Source of the DNA: a virus | IMG/VR virus record: IMGVR_UViG_3300038466_000013 | Span: 1-23,598 of that record | Length of the DNA stretch: 23,598 nucleotides | Strand: one strand, 5' to 3' | Part shown: positions 1 through 7,113 of the stretch, piece after piece | Layout: each line of letters starts with the position of its first letter | How positions within the stretch are numbered: position 1 is the first letter of the stretch | Translations under genes and position numbers: made by a program | Notes under the pieces: generated by a model | Told to the model about the DNA's origin: nothing | Seen by the model: only the letters and a program-made list of their open reading frames with translations | Database searches by the model: none

Positions 1-548
1 CCGACATGCCGCAGACCCTGCTCTACGGCGACGCCCCGGGCGGGCTCAACACCGACGGCGCCGCGGGCCAGCAGCACTGGGAGCGGACGTGCGCGGGCCG
101 GTGGGACGAGGCCCTTTACCCCGCCCTGTCGGATCTCTACCGCCTTCTATTCGCCGCCCAACGGGGTCCGTTCAAGGGCAAGGCCCCCGATTCATGGGAT
201 ATCGTCCGGAATCCGATCTACGTCCCCACGGCGATCGAGACGGCCACGATCCGCAAGACGAACGCCGAGGCGGACGCCGCGTACGTGACCGCCCTTGTCC
301 TGACTCCCGAGCACGTCGCCCGGTCGCGTTTCCGTGAGACGGGCTACGGCGACGACATCCTGCCCGTCGAGGAACTCCCCGAGGAAAACCCCGCCGCCCA
401 GGCCGCCGCCGAGGAAGAGGTCCGCGCCCAGGTGGCTGCCTCCAAGCCCCAGGCGAACCCGACCACCGCGACCGAGGCAAAGACCGACGACGACGAGGAC
501 TTCCGCCGCCGCCGGTTCGACGTTCCCGATGCCAAGCTGAAAGAATGA
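1..548 (+). CDS. Phage portal protein, DUF1073 family, C-terminal part (5' truncated)
   Basis: The reading frame is open to the left edge (a GAC codon precedes the first ATG), and the visible protein starts inside a known family segment, so this is the C-terminal third of a longer gene rather than a 180-aa protein. The segment TLLYGDAPGGLNTDG, then W.I.RNPIYVPTAIETATIRK and YVTALVLTPEHVARSRF, matches the end of DUF1073 (PF06381) portals, which form the dodecameric DNA entry ring at the capsid vertex. The last ~50 residues are acidic and alanine-rich and then basic (RRRRF), probably a disordered tail. The MuF gene follows two small genes later, the usual order in this lineage. PF06381 is also named for the N-terminal part of Acb1-like anti-CBASS proteins, but no Acb1 phosphoesterase domain follows here. 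Family call is from remembered motifs. Confidence 0.85.
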   Translation, partial: DMPQTLLYGDAPGGLNTDGAAGQQHWERTCAGRWDEALYPALSDLYRLLFAAQRGPFKGKAPDSWDIVRNPIYVPTAIETATIRKTNAEADAAYVTALVLTPEHVARSRFRETGYGDDILPVEELPEENPAAQAAAEEEVRAQVAASKPQANPTTATEAKTDDDEDFRRRRFDVPDAKLKE

Positions 549-625
549 CCCTCCCTCCCCGTGTTCGCGCCGCCGTCACGACGCTCCGCAAGTGGGCGGC
601 GCCATCCCCTCACACCGAGGCTCCC

Positions 626-841
626 ATGCCCAACCCGATCCAGATCGAAAACCTTCCCCCCGTCATCGCTGACCTCGTTCGCGCCGTAGCGAAGGCCTGG
701 GACGAGACCCCCGAAGCCGAGCGGGTGGCCGCTGGACTCCATGTCATCGGCCTCCATGCCAACGGCGCGGTCATCGTCCGCCGGGGTGGAACCGCCGGGC
801 TCCTCGGAATCCCGGTGCGTGTCGAGGTCGATGGTGCCTGA
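626..841 (+). CDS. Small unknown protein between portal and MuF
   Basis: This is a 71-aa protein of unknown function starting MPNPIQIENLPPVIAD. It reads as one amphipathic helix (IADLVRAVAKAWDETP) followed by a short beta-rich end (VIGLHANGAVIVRRGG). I chose the ATG at 626 because GAGG lies 6 bases upstream in the leader GAGGCTCCC, almost the same leader that precedes the gene at 19921. An upstream in-frame ATG at 545 overlaps the portal stop (ATGA) and would add 27 residues; third-position GC there is high, so that start remains possible. The position inside the head module suggests a minor head or assembly factor, but nothing in the sequence identifies it. Confidence 0.6.
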   Translation: MPNPIQIENLPPVIADLVRAVAKAWDETPEAERVAAGLHVIGLHANGAVIVRRGGTAGLLGIPVRVEVDGA

Positions 842-1094
842 TCCCCTCGCCGACCTCGGGATCGTTGTGACCCCGACGCACGACGGCTTCGCTATCGACG
901 GGTCCGCGTTGGCCTCGTCGTTGAAGCGCCTGTCGTGGGCGGCCGGGGAACTCGCCGCCGCCTGGGCCGCCGTTCCGCCTGGCGCTCGCGAGAGGATGGG
1001 AACCGTCGTCGTCACCCTCCGACCGGATGCGCCAGCGGCACCGGAGCACGAAGCCGAACTCGTTCAGTTGGGCCGGGTTCGGAGGCAGGGGTGA
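834..1094 (+). CDS. Small unknown protein overlapping MuF gene
   Basis: This 86-aa protein starts MPDPLADLGIVV and carries one helix (SLKRLSWAAGELAAAWAAV) before a beta strand (GTVVVTLRPD). The GTG at 834 is preferred because GAGGT (824-828) is 5 bases upstream. An ATG at 831 is also in frame but only 2 bases from that Shine-Dalgarno. The gene overlaps the end of the preceding small gene and its stop overlaps the GTG of the MuF gene, so all are probably translationally coupled. Its helix-then-strand pattern (W..AW...P...R...G..V) loosely resembles the preceding small protein, which could mean divergent duplication, but the similarity is too weak to assert. Function unknown. Confidence 0.6.
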   Translation: MPDPLADLGIVVTPTHDGFAIDGSALASSLKRLSWAAGELAAAWAAVPPGARERMGTVVVTLRPDAPAAPEHEAELVQLGRVRRQG

Positions 1095-1915
1095 TTCTCC
1101 CGCGTCATCCCGACCCGATCGCTCGGGACTACGAGCGGCGGTTGCTGGCGCGCAATCGCCAGTGCCAGCGGCTTCTCTTGGCCGGCCTGTCCGAGGTCAT
1201 GCGCGAGTCTGCCGACTTCGAGAAGCACGAGGCCGCTACCCGTGGCGACTCGGTGTCTCCGACGTTTCTTCCCCGCCTCATCCAGGTCGTTGACATCGTC
1301 GCCCAGAACTGGCAGACGAAGCGCCCGGCGGAGACGGAAGAGGCCTATCTCCGCCGGATCGGGGCGCAAACGGACGCGTTCACGACCGGCCAGCAGATGA
1401 AGATGTTTTCCCGGCGCGTGAAGATGACCAACCCCTTCCCGAGCCTCAAGGCGTCGGGGCTGATGGACGGTTGGCTGGCGGCCAACGTGGACCTGATCAC
1501 GTCCATCGACACGAGGTTCTTCGCCGACGTCCGCGACACGGTGGAAGAGGCCGTGCGTTCAGGCGTGACCACTGATCGTCTTGCCGAGGACATCGAGGCC
1601 CGCTTCGGAGTCTCCGACTCCCGGGCTCGCTTGATTGCCCGCGACCAAGTGGCGAAGCTCAACGCCGACATTACGCAGAATCGGCAGGCTTCCTTGGGAG
1701 TCAAGGAGTACATCTGGAGCACCTCGGGCGATGGCCGGGTGCGCGAGTCGCACCAGGAGATGGACGGCCAGGTGTGCAGTTACGATAGCCCGCCTTTGGT
1801 GGACGGCGAGAACGTGAACCCGGGGCAGGCCGTGAGTTGCCGCTGCGTCGCCCTTGCGATTCTCCCAGGTGAGTCCGCCGAAGAACTGCGGAAGAGCTAT
1901 GGCGCTGCGGGTTGA
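1091..1915 (+). CDS. MuF-like minor head protein (phage head morphogenesis, SPP1 gp7 type)
   Basis: This 274-aa protein ends in a MuF domain: RARLIARDQVAKLN near residue 178, SHQEMDGQV near 218 and the closing NPGQAVSCRCVA near 242. Proteins of this family are a few copies per capsid, bind near the portal, and help head assembly and DNA delivery. The start is a GTG at 1091, which overlaps the previous stop (GTGA) and sits just behind GGAGG at 1081-1085. The open frame extends upstream to 935, but that arginine-rich stretch is out-of-frame translation of the preceding gene. The protein stops about 20 residues after the MuF motif, so no C-terminal toxin or other fusion domain is present. Confidence 0.88.
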   Translation: MILPRHPDPIARDYERRLLARNRQCQRLLLAGLSEVMRESADFEKHEAATRGDSVSPTFLPRLIQVVDIVAQNWQTKRPAETEEAYLRRIGAQTDAFTTGQQMKMFSRRVKMTNPFPSLKASGLMDGWLAANVDLITSIDTRFFADVRDTVEEAVRSGVTTDRLAEDIEARFGVSDSRARLIARDQVAKLNADITQNRQASLGVKEYIWSTSGDGRVRESHQEMDGQVCSYDSPPLVDGENVNPGQAVSCRCVALAILPGESAEELRKSYGAAG

Positions 1916-1932
1916 CGAAAAAGCGCGCGACT

Positions 1933-1950
1933 ATTGATCGATCGATCAAT
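1933..1950. repeat. 18-bp perfect palindrome containing three GATC sites
   Basis: ATTGATCGATCGATCAAT is a perfect inverted repeat in the short gap between the MuF and protease genes. It overlaps the -35-like hexamer of the promoter candidate that follows, so it could be an operator. It holds three overlapping GATC sites, which a Dam-like methylase could modify. The AT-rich composition stands out from the GC-rich surroundings. No T-run follows, so it does not look like a terminator. Confidence 0.8.
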
Positions 1951-1962
1951 CCGTGGTAGCGT
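1934..1962 (+). promoter_or_regulatory. Promoter candidate before capsid module
   Basis: A TTGATC hexamer (1934-1939) is followed after exactly 17 bases by TAGCGT (1957-1962), resembling the sigma-70 promoters of GC-rich bacteria. The predicted transcription start would fall near 1968-1970, leaving a very short leader that begins around the GGAGGT ribosome binding site (1970-1975) of the next gene. The nine bases CGTGGTAGC (1952-1960) recur at 14366-14374 at the same 13-base distance from a GGAG, which supports a functional element. No transcription data are available, so this is an inference. Confidence 0.5.
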
Positions 1963-1983
1963 TTCGTCCGGAGGTCCCACCGA

Positions 1984-3162
1984 GTGCCCGAATCCCGCGT
2001 CAACCGAATCGACAGAGGCGGCGAGTTGCTCCCGCCCGTCCGACGAGACGATGGATCCCTGTTGTTCGAGGGCTTCGTCGCCCGGCCTGGGGTCATGGCG
2101 TATCGGCAGGCGGATGGGTCCGTCGTCCGCGAGTTCGTGCCCCGTGAGACCCTTCACGACGCCGCTTCCCTCCTGACCCTCGGTCGCGCGCCCCTCACGC
2201 TGGAACACCCGCGCGAAGACGTCTCCCCCGACAACGTCCAGGAACTCGGGGTCGGGGACGTGGATGGCGAAGTCGTGATCGCGGACAACGGTTTCGTCCG
2301 GGTCCGTGGTGCCGCTCGCCGGAAGGATGCCATCGACGCGATCGACGACGACGTGAAGCGCCAACTCTCCCCCGGCTACTCCTGCCGCATTGACCCGACC
2401 CCTGGGATTGACCCGGAGTTCGGTGCATACGACGCGATCCAGCGAGAACGCAGATACAACCACCTTGCGATCGTTGGCGCTGCCCGTGGAGGCGTTCAGA
2501 TTCGCCTTCGGGCCGACTCCGCCGACGAAGTGGACCCCTCACATCTGGAGGCGAAAGCCGACATGGACGAAATCCTCACGGCGTTTCTCGCCGCGCATCC
2601 CGAGTTCCGCCGCGACGGCCTCGCCGTCAAGGACCTGCTCGACGAGCTGTTCCAGGCGATGGGCAAGGCCAAGGGCGAGCTCAAAGACGCCATGAAGGCT
2701 CACGACCTCACCAAGGGCGAGCGGGACGCGTACATGGCGAAGGTTTCCGATCTCGAAGGCAAGCTCGCCGAGATGCTCAAGGCCAAGGGCGAAGAGGAAG
2801 AGTCCGAGTCCGACATCGACGCGAAGCCGAAGACCGACGCCGCCATCGACGAGCCCGCCCTCATCGCCTACGCCTGCGAGCGTGGCCCCCTGACGGCCCG
2901 TGCCGACTCCCTCAAGATCGAGCACGCCAACCTCGGGAACGCCGCCCTTCGTCGTGCCATCGTCAAGGCGATCCATCCCGAACCCGCCCGCATCGACAGC
3001 GCCACCGACGACTACGTCCGCGCCTACCTCGACGCGACCGGCAACGACACACGATACGACGCGATTTCCGAGGCCTTCCGCAAGGCCCAGGATCACCGAA
3101 CCGACGCCGCCGTCTCCGACAACTGGGACGCCACCGGCCGCCGCCGCAACATCAAGGAGTAG
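1984..3162 (+). CDS. DUF2213 prohead protease fused to scaffold domain
   Basis: This 392-aa protein has two parts. Residues ~1-180 match DUF2213, a presumed capsid maturation protease: TLEHPRED near 72, LSPGYSCR near 126 and RRYNHLAIV near 156, giving conserved His and Ser residues that could be catalytic (not verified). Residues ~194-392 are highly charged and helical (AKGELKDAMKAHD, AKVSDLEGKLAEMLKAKGEEEE), typical of a scaffold that the major capsid protein assembles around and the protease then removes. The start is GTG at 1984, 8 bases after GGAGGT. An internal ATG at 2563 with its own GGAGG sits exactly at the domain junction and may yield free scaffold. The cement-like and capsid genes follow directly. 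Confidence 0.82.
   Translation: MPESRVNRIDRGGELLPPVRRDDGSLLFEGFVARPGVMAYRQADGSVVREFVPRETLHDAASLLTLGRAPLTLEHPREDVSPDNVQELGVGDVDGEVVIADNGFVRVRGAARRKDAIDAIDDDVKRQLSPGYSCRIDPTPGIDPEFGAYDAIQRERRYNHLAIVGAARGGVQIRLRADSADEVDPSHLEAKADMDEILTAFLAAHPEFRRDGLAVKDLLDELFQAMGKAKGELKDAMKAHDLTKGERDAYMAKVSDLEGKLAEMLKAKGEEEESESDIDAKPKTDAAIDEPALIAYACERGPLTARADSLKIEHANLGNAALRRAIVKAIHPEPARIDSATDDYVRAYLDATGNDTRYDAISEAFRKAQDHRTDAAVSDNWDATGRRRNIKE
2563..3162 (+). CDS. Candidate nested scaffold protein from internal start
   Basis: This is an in-frame internal product of the protease-scaffold gene, 199 aa, starting MDEILTAFLAAHPEF. The ATG at 2563 follows GGAGG (2548-2552) with 10 intervening bases, and the start lies at the boundary where DUF2213 ends and the charged coiled-coil scaffold begins. 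Lambda makes its scaffold Nu3 the same way from inside the C protease gene, and many phages use this nested design to supply excess scaffold. The arrangement here is inferred from the ribosome binding site and the domain boundary alone. Confidence 0.5.
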   Translation: MDEILTAFLAAHPEFRRDGLAVKDLLDELFQAMGKAKGELKDAMKAHDLTKGERDAYMAKVSDLEGKLAEMLKAKGEEEESESDIDAKPKTDAAIDEPALIAYACERGPLTARADSLKIEHANLGNAALRRAIVKAIHPEPARIDSATDDYVRAYLDATGNDTRYDAISEAFRKAQDHRTDAAVSDNWDATGRRRNIKE

Positions 3163-3165
3163 AAG

Positions 3166-4314
3166 ATGCTCACGTACCCCCGCGGCCAGTCGGCCGATCA
3201 GGTCCCATTCCAGGTCACCCAGGCGATCGCCGGGATGCCCCTTCCCTCGCCGGTCACGGACTACGGCACGGGCCTCAATGCGAAGCCCCAGTCCGCCGAC
3301 GTGTGGACGACCACGGTCATCGGCACGACCTCGCCGAAGACCATGATCGTCAACGGCTCGACCATCACCTACCTCCCCGACTCGACCCCGACGATCGATG
3401 AAGTCGTCACGGGCCTTACCAACGCGATCAACGGCGATCCTGTTGCCGCGCAGGTCTGTCAGGCCGTCGCCGACCTCGGGCCCAACACGATCACCATGAC
3501 CGGCTGGTGGCCGGGTCAGGCGTTTACCGTCACCGACGCGGACGCCGAACTGACGACCGTGCACACGACCTCCAGCGCGGCTGCAGAGGTCATCCCGATG
3601 GGCCGGGCGGTCTGTACCGACGGGTACATGACCAACGGAAGCAAGCGCCTCTTCAACCCGAAGACCTCGTACTTCACGGCGCAGGTGGCGACCCTCGACT
3701 ACACCTACAACGCGGGCGACCTCCTGACCGTCCGCTGCGCCAACGCCCTGACCGGCGACGTCATCGCCGAGTACACCTACACCCAGGCGGGAAACAAGGG
3801 CGCCTCCACCACGGCAATCCTTGCCGCCCTGAACGGCCAGGCTCCCGCCAACTCGGTGATCTTCTCGACCGTCGCCGGCGACAACATCGTCGCGACTGCC
3901 GAAGTCGCTGGCCTCGAGTTCTCGATCGAAATCGGAAGCTCCGCGACCTCCGCTGTCTCCAACACGGCGACCACCGGCCCCTCGATGGCGACCTCGTTCC
4001 TCCGGGCCTTCGTCGGCGTGACCATTCTCGACCAGACCCTGGCTCCCGCGACTCTCACGGACGCCTCGGTGGCCTACCCTGGGAACTCGATGGTCGGCTA
4101 CCTGGCGAAGGGTGACATCTGGGTCGCCAACTCCCAGACCCCGACCAACGGCACCACGGTCTATGTCGAGTGCGACGGAACGTCCGCGGACTGCGGACTC
4201 CTCTACACCACTTCTTCGGCGACCCGCCTTCCCCTGCCCCTCTCCGTCGCTCGTTGGGAGCGCGCCGGTCGCACGGGCTCGGGCCTCGCCGTCTGCCACC
4301 TCAACGTCCGCTAA
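3166..4314 (+). CDS. Head decoration / structural cement-like protein with two beta-rich insertions
   Basis: This 382-aa protein lies between the protease-scaffold and major capsid genes, the usual place of the capsid decoration or cement protein. The N-terminus (MLTYPRGQSADQVPF, residues 1-45) and the C-terminus (DIWVANSQTPTNGTTVYVE onward, ~317-382) fit a cement-protein body. Two similar inserts, ~46-135 and ~173-268, share the pattern of a beta hairpin, a helix ending in a small-residue N-G (LTNAING and LAALNG), then a strand with T...G..F. Such inserts resemble small beta domains that recur in phage structural proteins. Smaller cement proteins lack them, so this copy is enlarged. ATG 3166 follows AAGGAG (3154-3159) at the end of the previous gene. 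Cement assignment is inferred mainly from position. Confidence 0.6.
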   Translation: MLTYPRGQSADQVPFQVTQAIAGMPLPSPVTDYGTGLNAKPQSADVWTTTVIGTTSPKTMIVNGSTITYLPDSTPTIDEVVTGLTNAINGDPVAAQVCQAVADLGPNTITMTGWWPGQAFTVTDADAELTTVHTTSSAAAEVIPMGRAVCTDGYMTNGSKRLFNPKTSYFTAQVATLDYTYNAGDLLTVRCANALTGDVIAEYTYTQAGNKGASTTAILAALNGQAPANSVIFSTVAGDNIVATAEVAGLEFSIEIGSSATSAVSNTATTGPSMATSFLRAFVGVTILDQTLAPATLTDASVAYPGNSMVGYLAKGDIWVANSQTPTNGTTVYVECDGTSADCGLLYTTSSATRLPLPLSVARWERAGRTGSGLAVCHLNVR

Positions 4315-4325
4315 GGAGCGTCACA

Positions 4326-5441
4326 ATGACCCGAAGCATTTTCCTGACCCACAAGGACGCCCCGCAGATGGACGTGTCGGCGTTCGCGCCGGACGCCGCC
4401 CTGATCGAGCGCGCCACCGGCCAGTACCAGGCCGTCTTCGAAGACAAGGCCAAGAGGGACGCTGCGTACCGCCTCGACGCCGCCGCCCTCCGCCGGCCCC
4501 TCCGCCTCGACGCCGCCATGGAAGGCGACCTCGGAACGCTGGCCCTCGGGACCACGTACCGGAGCAAGGCGATCATCGAAGAGGTGATCGCGCCCAACAA
4601 CTCCACGAAGCTCTTCCCGACCTGGGGCGAGGTTCCCCCGGGCGCCCGCGACTACACCGTCGCGTACGAGCGCACGGTCGGTGAGGCCGTGGTTCATCGC
4701 GTCGGAAACCTGAACGTCAACCCTGTCAGCGTCGGTGCCTTCGAGGACCGCTTCCCCGTCGTCCACCTCTGGACCGCCTACGAGATGGAGTACCACGACG
4801 AGGCCTCCCAGAACTTCCAGGTCCAGAACATCGGCCTCCAGGTCGCCACCGAGGCCCGCAAGCAGCGGTCGGCCGCAAAGGTCCTCGCTCAGGCGATGAA
4901 CCGGATGGCGTTCTTCGGAGACACCGAGGAAGGCGTCCCCGGGATCGTCAACTACCCCCGTCTCGTCAAGCCGACCGAAGTGGCCGTCCCCTTCGACGGC
5001 ACCGGATCCCCCGCCGACGTCCTGGCCGTCCTGGCCCGCTTCTGGAACTACCCCCGGTCGCAGTCCCGCGGCGCCATGGGCCCCACCCGGATCGCGACCT
5101 CCGAGCGTGTCGAGAACTACCTGACCATGACCCGCTTTGGCTCGGTCAACGACACCACGATCGGCATGTTCTTCGAGAAAGCGAAGAAGCTCGGCAAGGG
5201 GATCGAGACCGCGCACGAACTTCGCGAACTCGACGGCGCCGGCTCCCTCGTGGACGGGATCCTGATGTACAGCGACGATCCCGAGTCGGCCGCCATCGTC
5301 ACCGTCCAGGGCATCACGTACCTTCCGCCTGTGCTCCTCGGGTACAAGCGGATCGTCTACGCGTTCGCGACCATCGGCGGTGGCATCATGCGGACCCCCG
5401 GCCACAACGTCCTGCTTCGAGTCACGGCGCCGCAGTCGTAG
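4326..5441 (+). CDS. Major capsid protein, DUF2184 family
   Basis: This 371-aa protein forms the icosahedral shell. It shows DUF2184-type features: a central stretch EARKQRSAAKVLAQAMN followed by MAFFGDTEEGVPGIVNYP (~190-215), then ILMYSDDPESAAIVTVQG and a C-terminal IGGGIMRTPGHNVLL. The ATG at 4326 follows AAGGAG (4313-4318); the frame is open back to 4170, but that part overlaps the previous gene and reads as arginine-rich noise. The ~60 N-terminal residues before GTLALGTTYRSKAIIEEV may be a delta-like region trimmed by the upstream protease, which is inference. Codon use is very strongly GC-biased, consistent with high expression. Confidence 0.88.
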   Translation: MTRSIFLTHKDAPQMDVSAFAPDAALIERATGQYQAVFEDKAKRDAAYRLDAAALRRPLRLDAAMEGDLGTLALGTTYRSKAIIEEVIAPNNSTKLFPTWGEVPPGARDYTVAYERTVGEAVVHRVGNLNVNPVSVGAFEDRFPVVHLWTAYEMEYHDEASQNFQVQNIGLQVATEARKQRSAAKVLAQAMNRMAFFGDTEEGVPGIVNYPRLVKPTEVAVPFDGTGSPADVLAVLARFWNYPRSQSRGAMGPTRIATSERVENYLTMTRFGSVNDTTIGMFFEKAKKLGKGIETAHELRELDGAGSLVDGILMYSDDPESAAIVTVQGITYLPPVLLGYKRIVYAFATIGGGIMRTPGHNVLLRVTAPQS

Positions 5442-5466
5442 ACTGAGGCTCACTCACCATAGGCAA

Positions 5467-5479
5467 CCTGGAGACCACC
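5467..5479 (+). promoter_or_regulatory. Conserved ribosome-binding leader CCTGGAGACCACC
   Basis: The 13 bases CCTGGAGACCACC lie directly before this gene's start and recur exactly at 9248-9260 before the tail chaperone gene. GGAG is the Shine-Dalgarno core, 7 bases from the ATG here and 6 there. The surrounding intergenic bases (5442-5466) hold nothing else I can identify. Confidence 0.6.
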
Positions 5480-5480
5480 A

Positions 5481-5807
5481 ATGCCTGATCCCAAGACCAT
5501 CGAAATCGACTACTACGGCTTCGACGACCGCACATTCGAGGTCCCCCGCCTCGACAAGGACGGGGCGCCGCTCCCCTCATACACGCACGACGCCCATGGG
5601 AACCCGAGGCACGATCCAAAGTCGTTCGACGTCCTGGCCTTCCCCGGACGTGGACGTCTGGACGGCCCGCATCCCCCCCCGGTCGTTGTCGATGCCGACG
5701 TGTGGGCGCGCGCGAAGAAGCTGATCCCATCCATTCAGGCGGGACTCAAGGGCGGCGTAGCCGACACCAATGCGCCCGACGGTCGCCTGTTCCATGAGCG
5801 GGGGTAG
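5481..5807 (+). CDS. Small unknown protein between capsid and head-tail adaptor
   Basis: This 108-aa soluble protein starts MPDPKTIEIDYYGFDD. It is rich in Asp, Pro and His in its middle (SYTHDAHGNPRHDP) and has a possible helix near the end (DADVWARAKKLIPSIQAGL). No family is recognised. The ATG is preceded by CCTGGAGACCACC, a 13-base leader identical to that of the tail chaperone gene. Its place between the major capsid gene and the DUF4054 adaptor suggests a virion or head-assembly role, but that is inference only. Confidence 0.75.
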   Translation: MPDPKTIEIDYYGFDDRTFEVPRLDKDGAPLPSYTHDAHGNPRHDPKSFDVLAFPGRGRLDGPHPPPVVVDADVWARAKKLIPSIQAGLKGGVADTNAPDGRLFHERG

Positions 5808-5810
5808 CCC

Positions 5811-6215
5811 GTGGCTTCCATCCTTTCCGTTCTCCATCGGATCGCGCCGACCTGTGCGGCCGATTCGTTGGTGACGGATTGGATCGCCGACTCGGTGAGC
5901 CAACATCGAACCGACGAGTGGGGCGCTGTCTACGCGACGGCGATGGCGAACCACGTCGCCCACTGCTGGACGATGGCCAAGAGGGCGGAACAGTCCATCG
6001 CACAGGGAACCTACGGGGCGCCTGCCGGTGGGGTGAGCAGCCTTCGGGCCGGTGACCTGGCCGTCAGCTATGCGACCCGCAACCAGTCCAGGGGCAACGG
6101 CATCTCCCCCCAGGATGAGGAGTACCTCGCGACCCCCTACGGCGTGCGGTACCTCTCCCTCCGCGACTCCCGGTCCTTTGCAGCCCCTCGGATCGTCTCC
6201 GTGGACGCATCATGA
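5811..6215 (+). CDS. DUF4054-like head-tail adaptor protein
   Basis: This 134-aa protein resembles DUF4054 head-tail connectors: an all-helical body (DSLVTDWIADSV, DEWGAVYATAMANHVAHCW) followed by a loop and the terminal TPYGVRYLSLRDS, equivalent to the family's YG..YL.L ending. Such proteins sit under the portal as the first connector ring. The start is a GTG at 5811, 3 bases past the previous stop and behind a GGGGG run. Its end overlaps the ATG of the next gene at 6212, so the two are coupled. Position and motif agree. Confidence 0.75.
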   Translation: MASILSVLHRIAPTCAADSLVTDWIADSVSQHRTDEWGAVYATAMANHVAHCWTMAKRAEQSIAQGTYGAPAGGVSSLRAGDLAVSYATRNQSRGNGISPQDEEYLATPYGVRYLSLRDSRSFAAPRIVSVDAS

Positions 6216-6748
6216 GCGCCGTCACCGACATCGATCGCGGGTACGCGCGGATCCTCCAGGATATCGCGAGCCTCGACGATACCGTGGTGTTCGTCGGCAT
6301 CCGTCAGGAGAAGGGCATGGACGAAGACGGCGACATCACCGTCGCCGGATACGCGACCGTGAACGAGTTCGGCTCCGAAGACGGCCGGGTTCCCGAGCGG
6401 TCGTTCCTCCGGAGCACGGTGGACGAGAACGAAGCCAAGTACCAGGGCCTCCTTGCTGCCCAGGTCGGGCTTGTCCTCGAAGGCAAGCTGACTCCCGACA
6501 AGGCCTTGATGTCGCTCGGCGAACGCGCTGTCGCCGACGTCCAGATGAAGATCCGGAGCAACATCCCGCCCGCGAATGCCGAGAGCACATACCGCAAGAT
6601 CAAGGTGGGCCTCGCCAAGGGAACGCACGGCTCCGGACCGAAGGTGACCCTGATCGATACCGGGCGGATGCGCCAGTCCATCGACTACGAGGTCCATGTC
6701 GGCGGGAAGGCCATCGAAGCGCCGTCGGGAACAGGGAGCGCCACATGA
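6212..6748 (+). CDS. Phage virion morphogenesis / HK97 gp10-like tail completion protein
   Basis: This 178-aa protein shows the family signature GYATVNEFGSEDGRVPERSFLR (~45-66, G...NEFG followed by PERSFLR) and ends with KVTLIDTGRMRQSIDYEV, matching minor tail and neck proteins of the HK97 gp10 / Mu gpG group. These build the neck that joins the DNA-filled head to the tail. It overlaps its upstream neighbour by 4 bases and its own stop overlaps the next ATG (ATGA). The long central part (~75-135, KYQGLLAAQVGLVLEGKL) is helical. The exact neck position cannot be fixed from sequence. Confidence 0.75.
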   Translation: MSAVTDIDRGYARILQDIASLDDTVVFVGIRQEKGMDEDGDITVAGYATVNEFGSEDGRVPERSFLRSTVDENEAKYQGLLAAQVGLVLEGKLTPDKALMSLGERAVADVQMKIRSNIPPANAESTYRKIKVGLAKGTHGSGPKVTLIDTGRMRQSIDYEVHVGGKAIEAPSGTGSAT

Positions 6749-7113
6749 TTCTCGGCGCCCGCCCCATCACTCGCCGTCGGTTTGCCGCTGGGACGCGCAA
6801 CTCCTCCGGCGAGTTCGTCTCTGGCGCCATGACGCCCTCGACGATCTACGCCTCCGTCCAGCCGGCCACGGTCGAAGACCAGCAGACCCTACCCGAAGCC
6901 GAACGGCACCGATCTACGATCCGCCTCTACACCGTTTTCGCCGACACCCTTCGCACGACCTCGCAGTACACCGAGGTCCAGGCCGATCATGTCGTGATCG
7001 CCATTGGAGACGCCCAACTCGACGGAACCTACCAGGTCCGCACGGTGGACAGCGAGAACGCGATCCTCCCGCACTATCGGGTCCTTGCTGTCGCCCTCCA
7101 GGAAGGTGTCTGA
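6745..7113 (+). CDS. Head closure-like protein
   Basis: This 122-aa protein begins MILGARPITRRRFAAGTRN and is mostly beta strands (TIYASVQPATVEDQQ, YTEVQADHVVIAIGDAQ, TYQVRTVDSEN). Its size, fold pattern and place between the gp10-like and tail terminator genes fit a head closure or head-tail joining protein of the SPP1 gp16 kind. The ATG at 6745 overlaps the previous stop (ATGA), with GGGAG about 6 bases upstream. The open frame extends far upstream, but that part is a shadow of the two genes before it. The assignment rests mainly on synteny. Confidence 0.65.
   Translation: MILGARPITRRRFAAGTRNSSGEFVSGAMTPSTIYASVQPATVEDQQTLPEAERHRSTIRLYTVFADTLRTTSQYTEVQADHVVIAIGDAQLDGTYQVRTVDSENAILPHYRVLAVALQEGV

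Noticed and set aside
1-548. Acb1-type anti-CBASS function
   Set aside because: The DUF1073 name is shared with Acb1-like proteins, but only portal C-terminal motifs are present and no phosphoesterase motif follows.
935-1090. Upstream extension of the MuF gene
   Set aside because: Arginine-rich out-of-frame translation of the preceding gene; GTG 1091 has GGAGG and a stop-start overlap.
1933-1950. Terminator after the MuF gene
   Set aside because: Although palindromic, it is AT-rich, has no loop or T-run, and overlaps a promoter-like element; operator is more plausible.
2539-4299. 586-aa ORF on the minus strand
   Set aside because: It lies wholly opposite the protease-scaffold and cement-like genes and has a low-complexity Gly/Arg/Val/Asp composition typical of GC-rich antisense frames. 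No RBS or family match is visible.
4170-4325. Upstream extension of the major capsid gene
   Set aside because: Overlaps the end of the cement-like gene and is Arg/Pro-rich; ATG 4326 has AAGGAG at proper spacing.
4311-5453. 380-aa ORF on the minus strand
   Set aside because: Exact antisense shadow of the major capsid gene.
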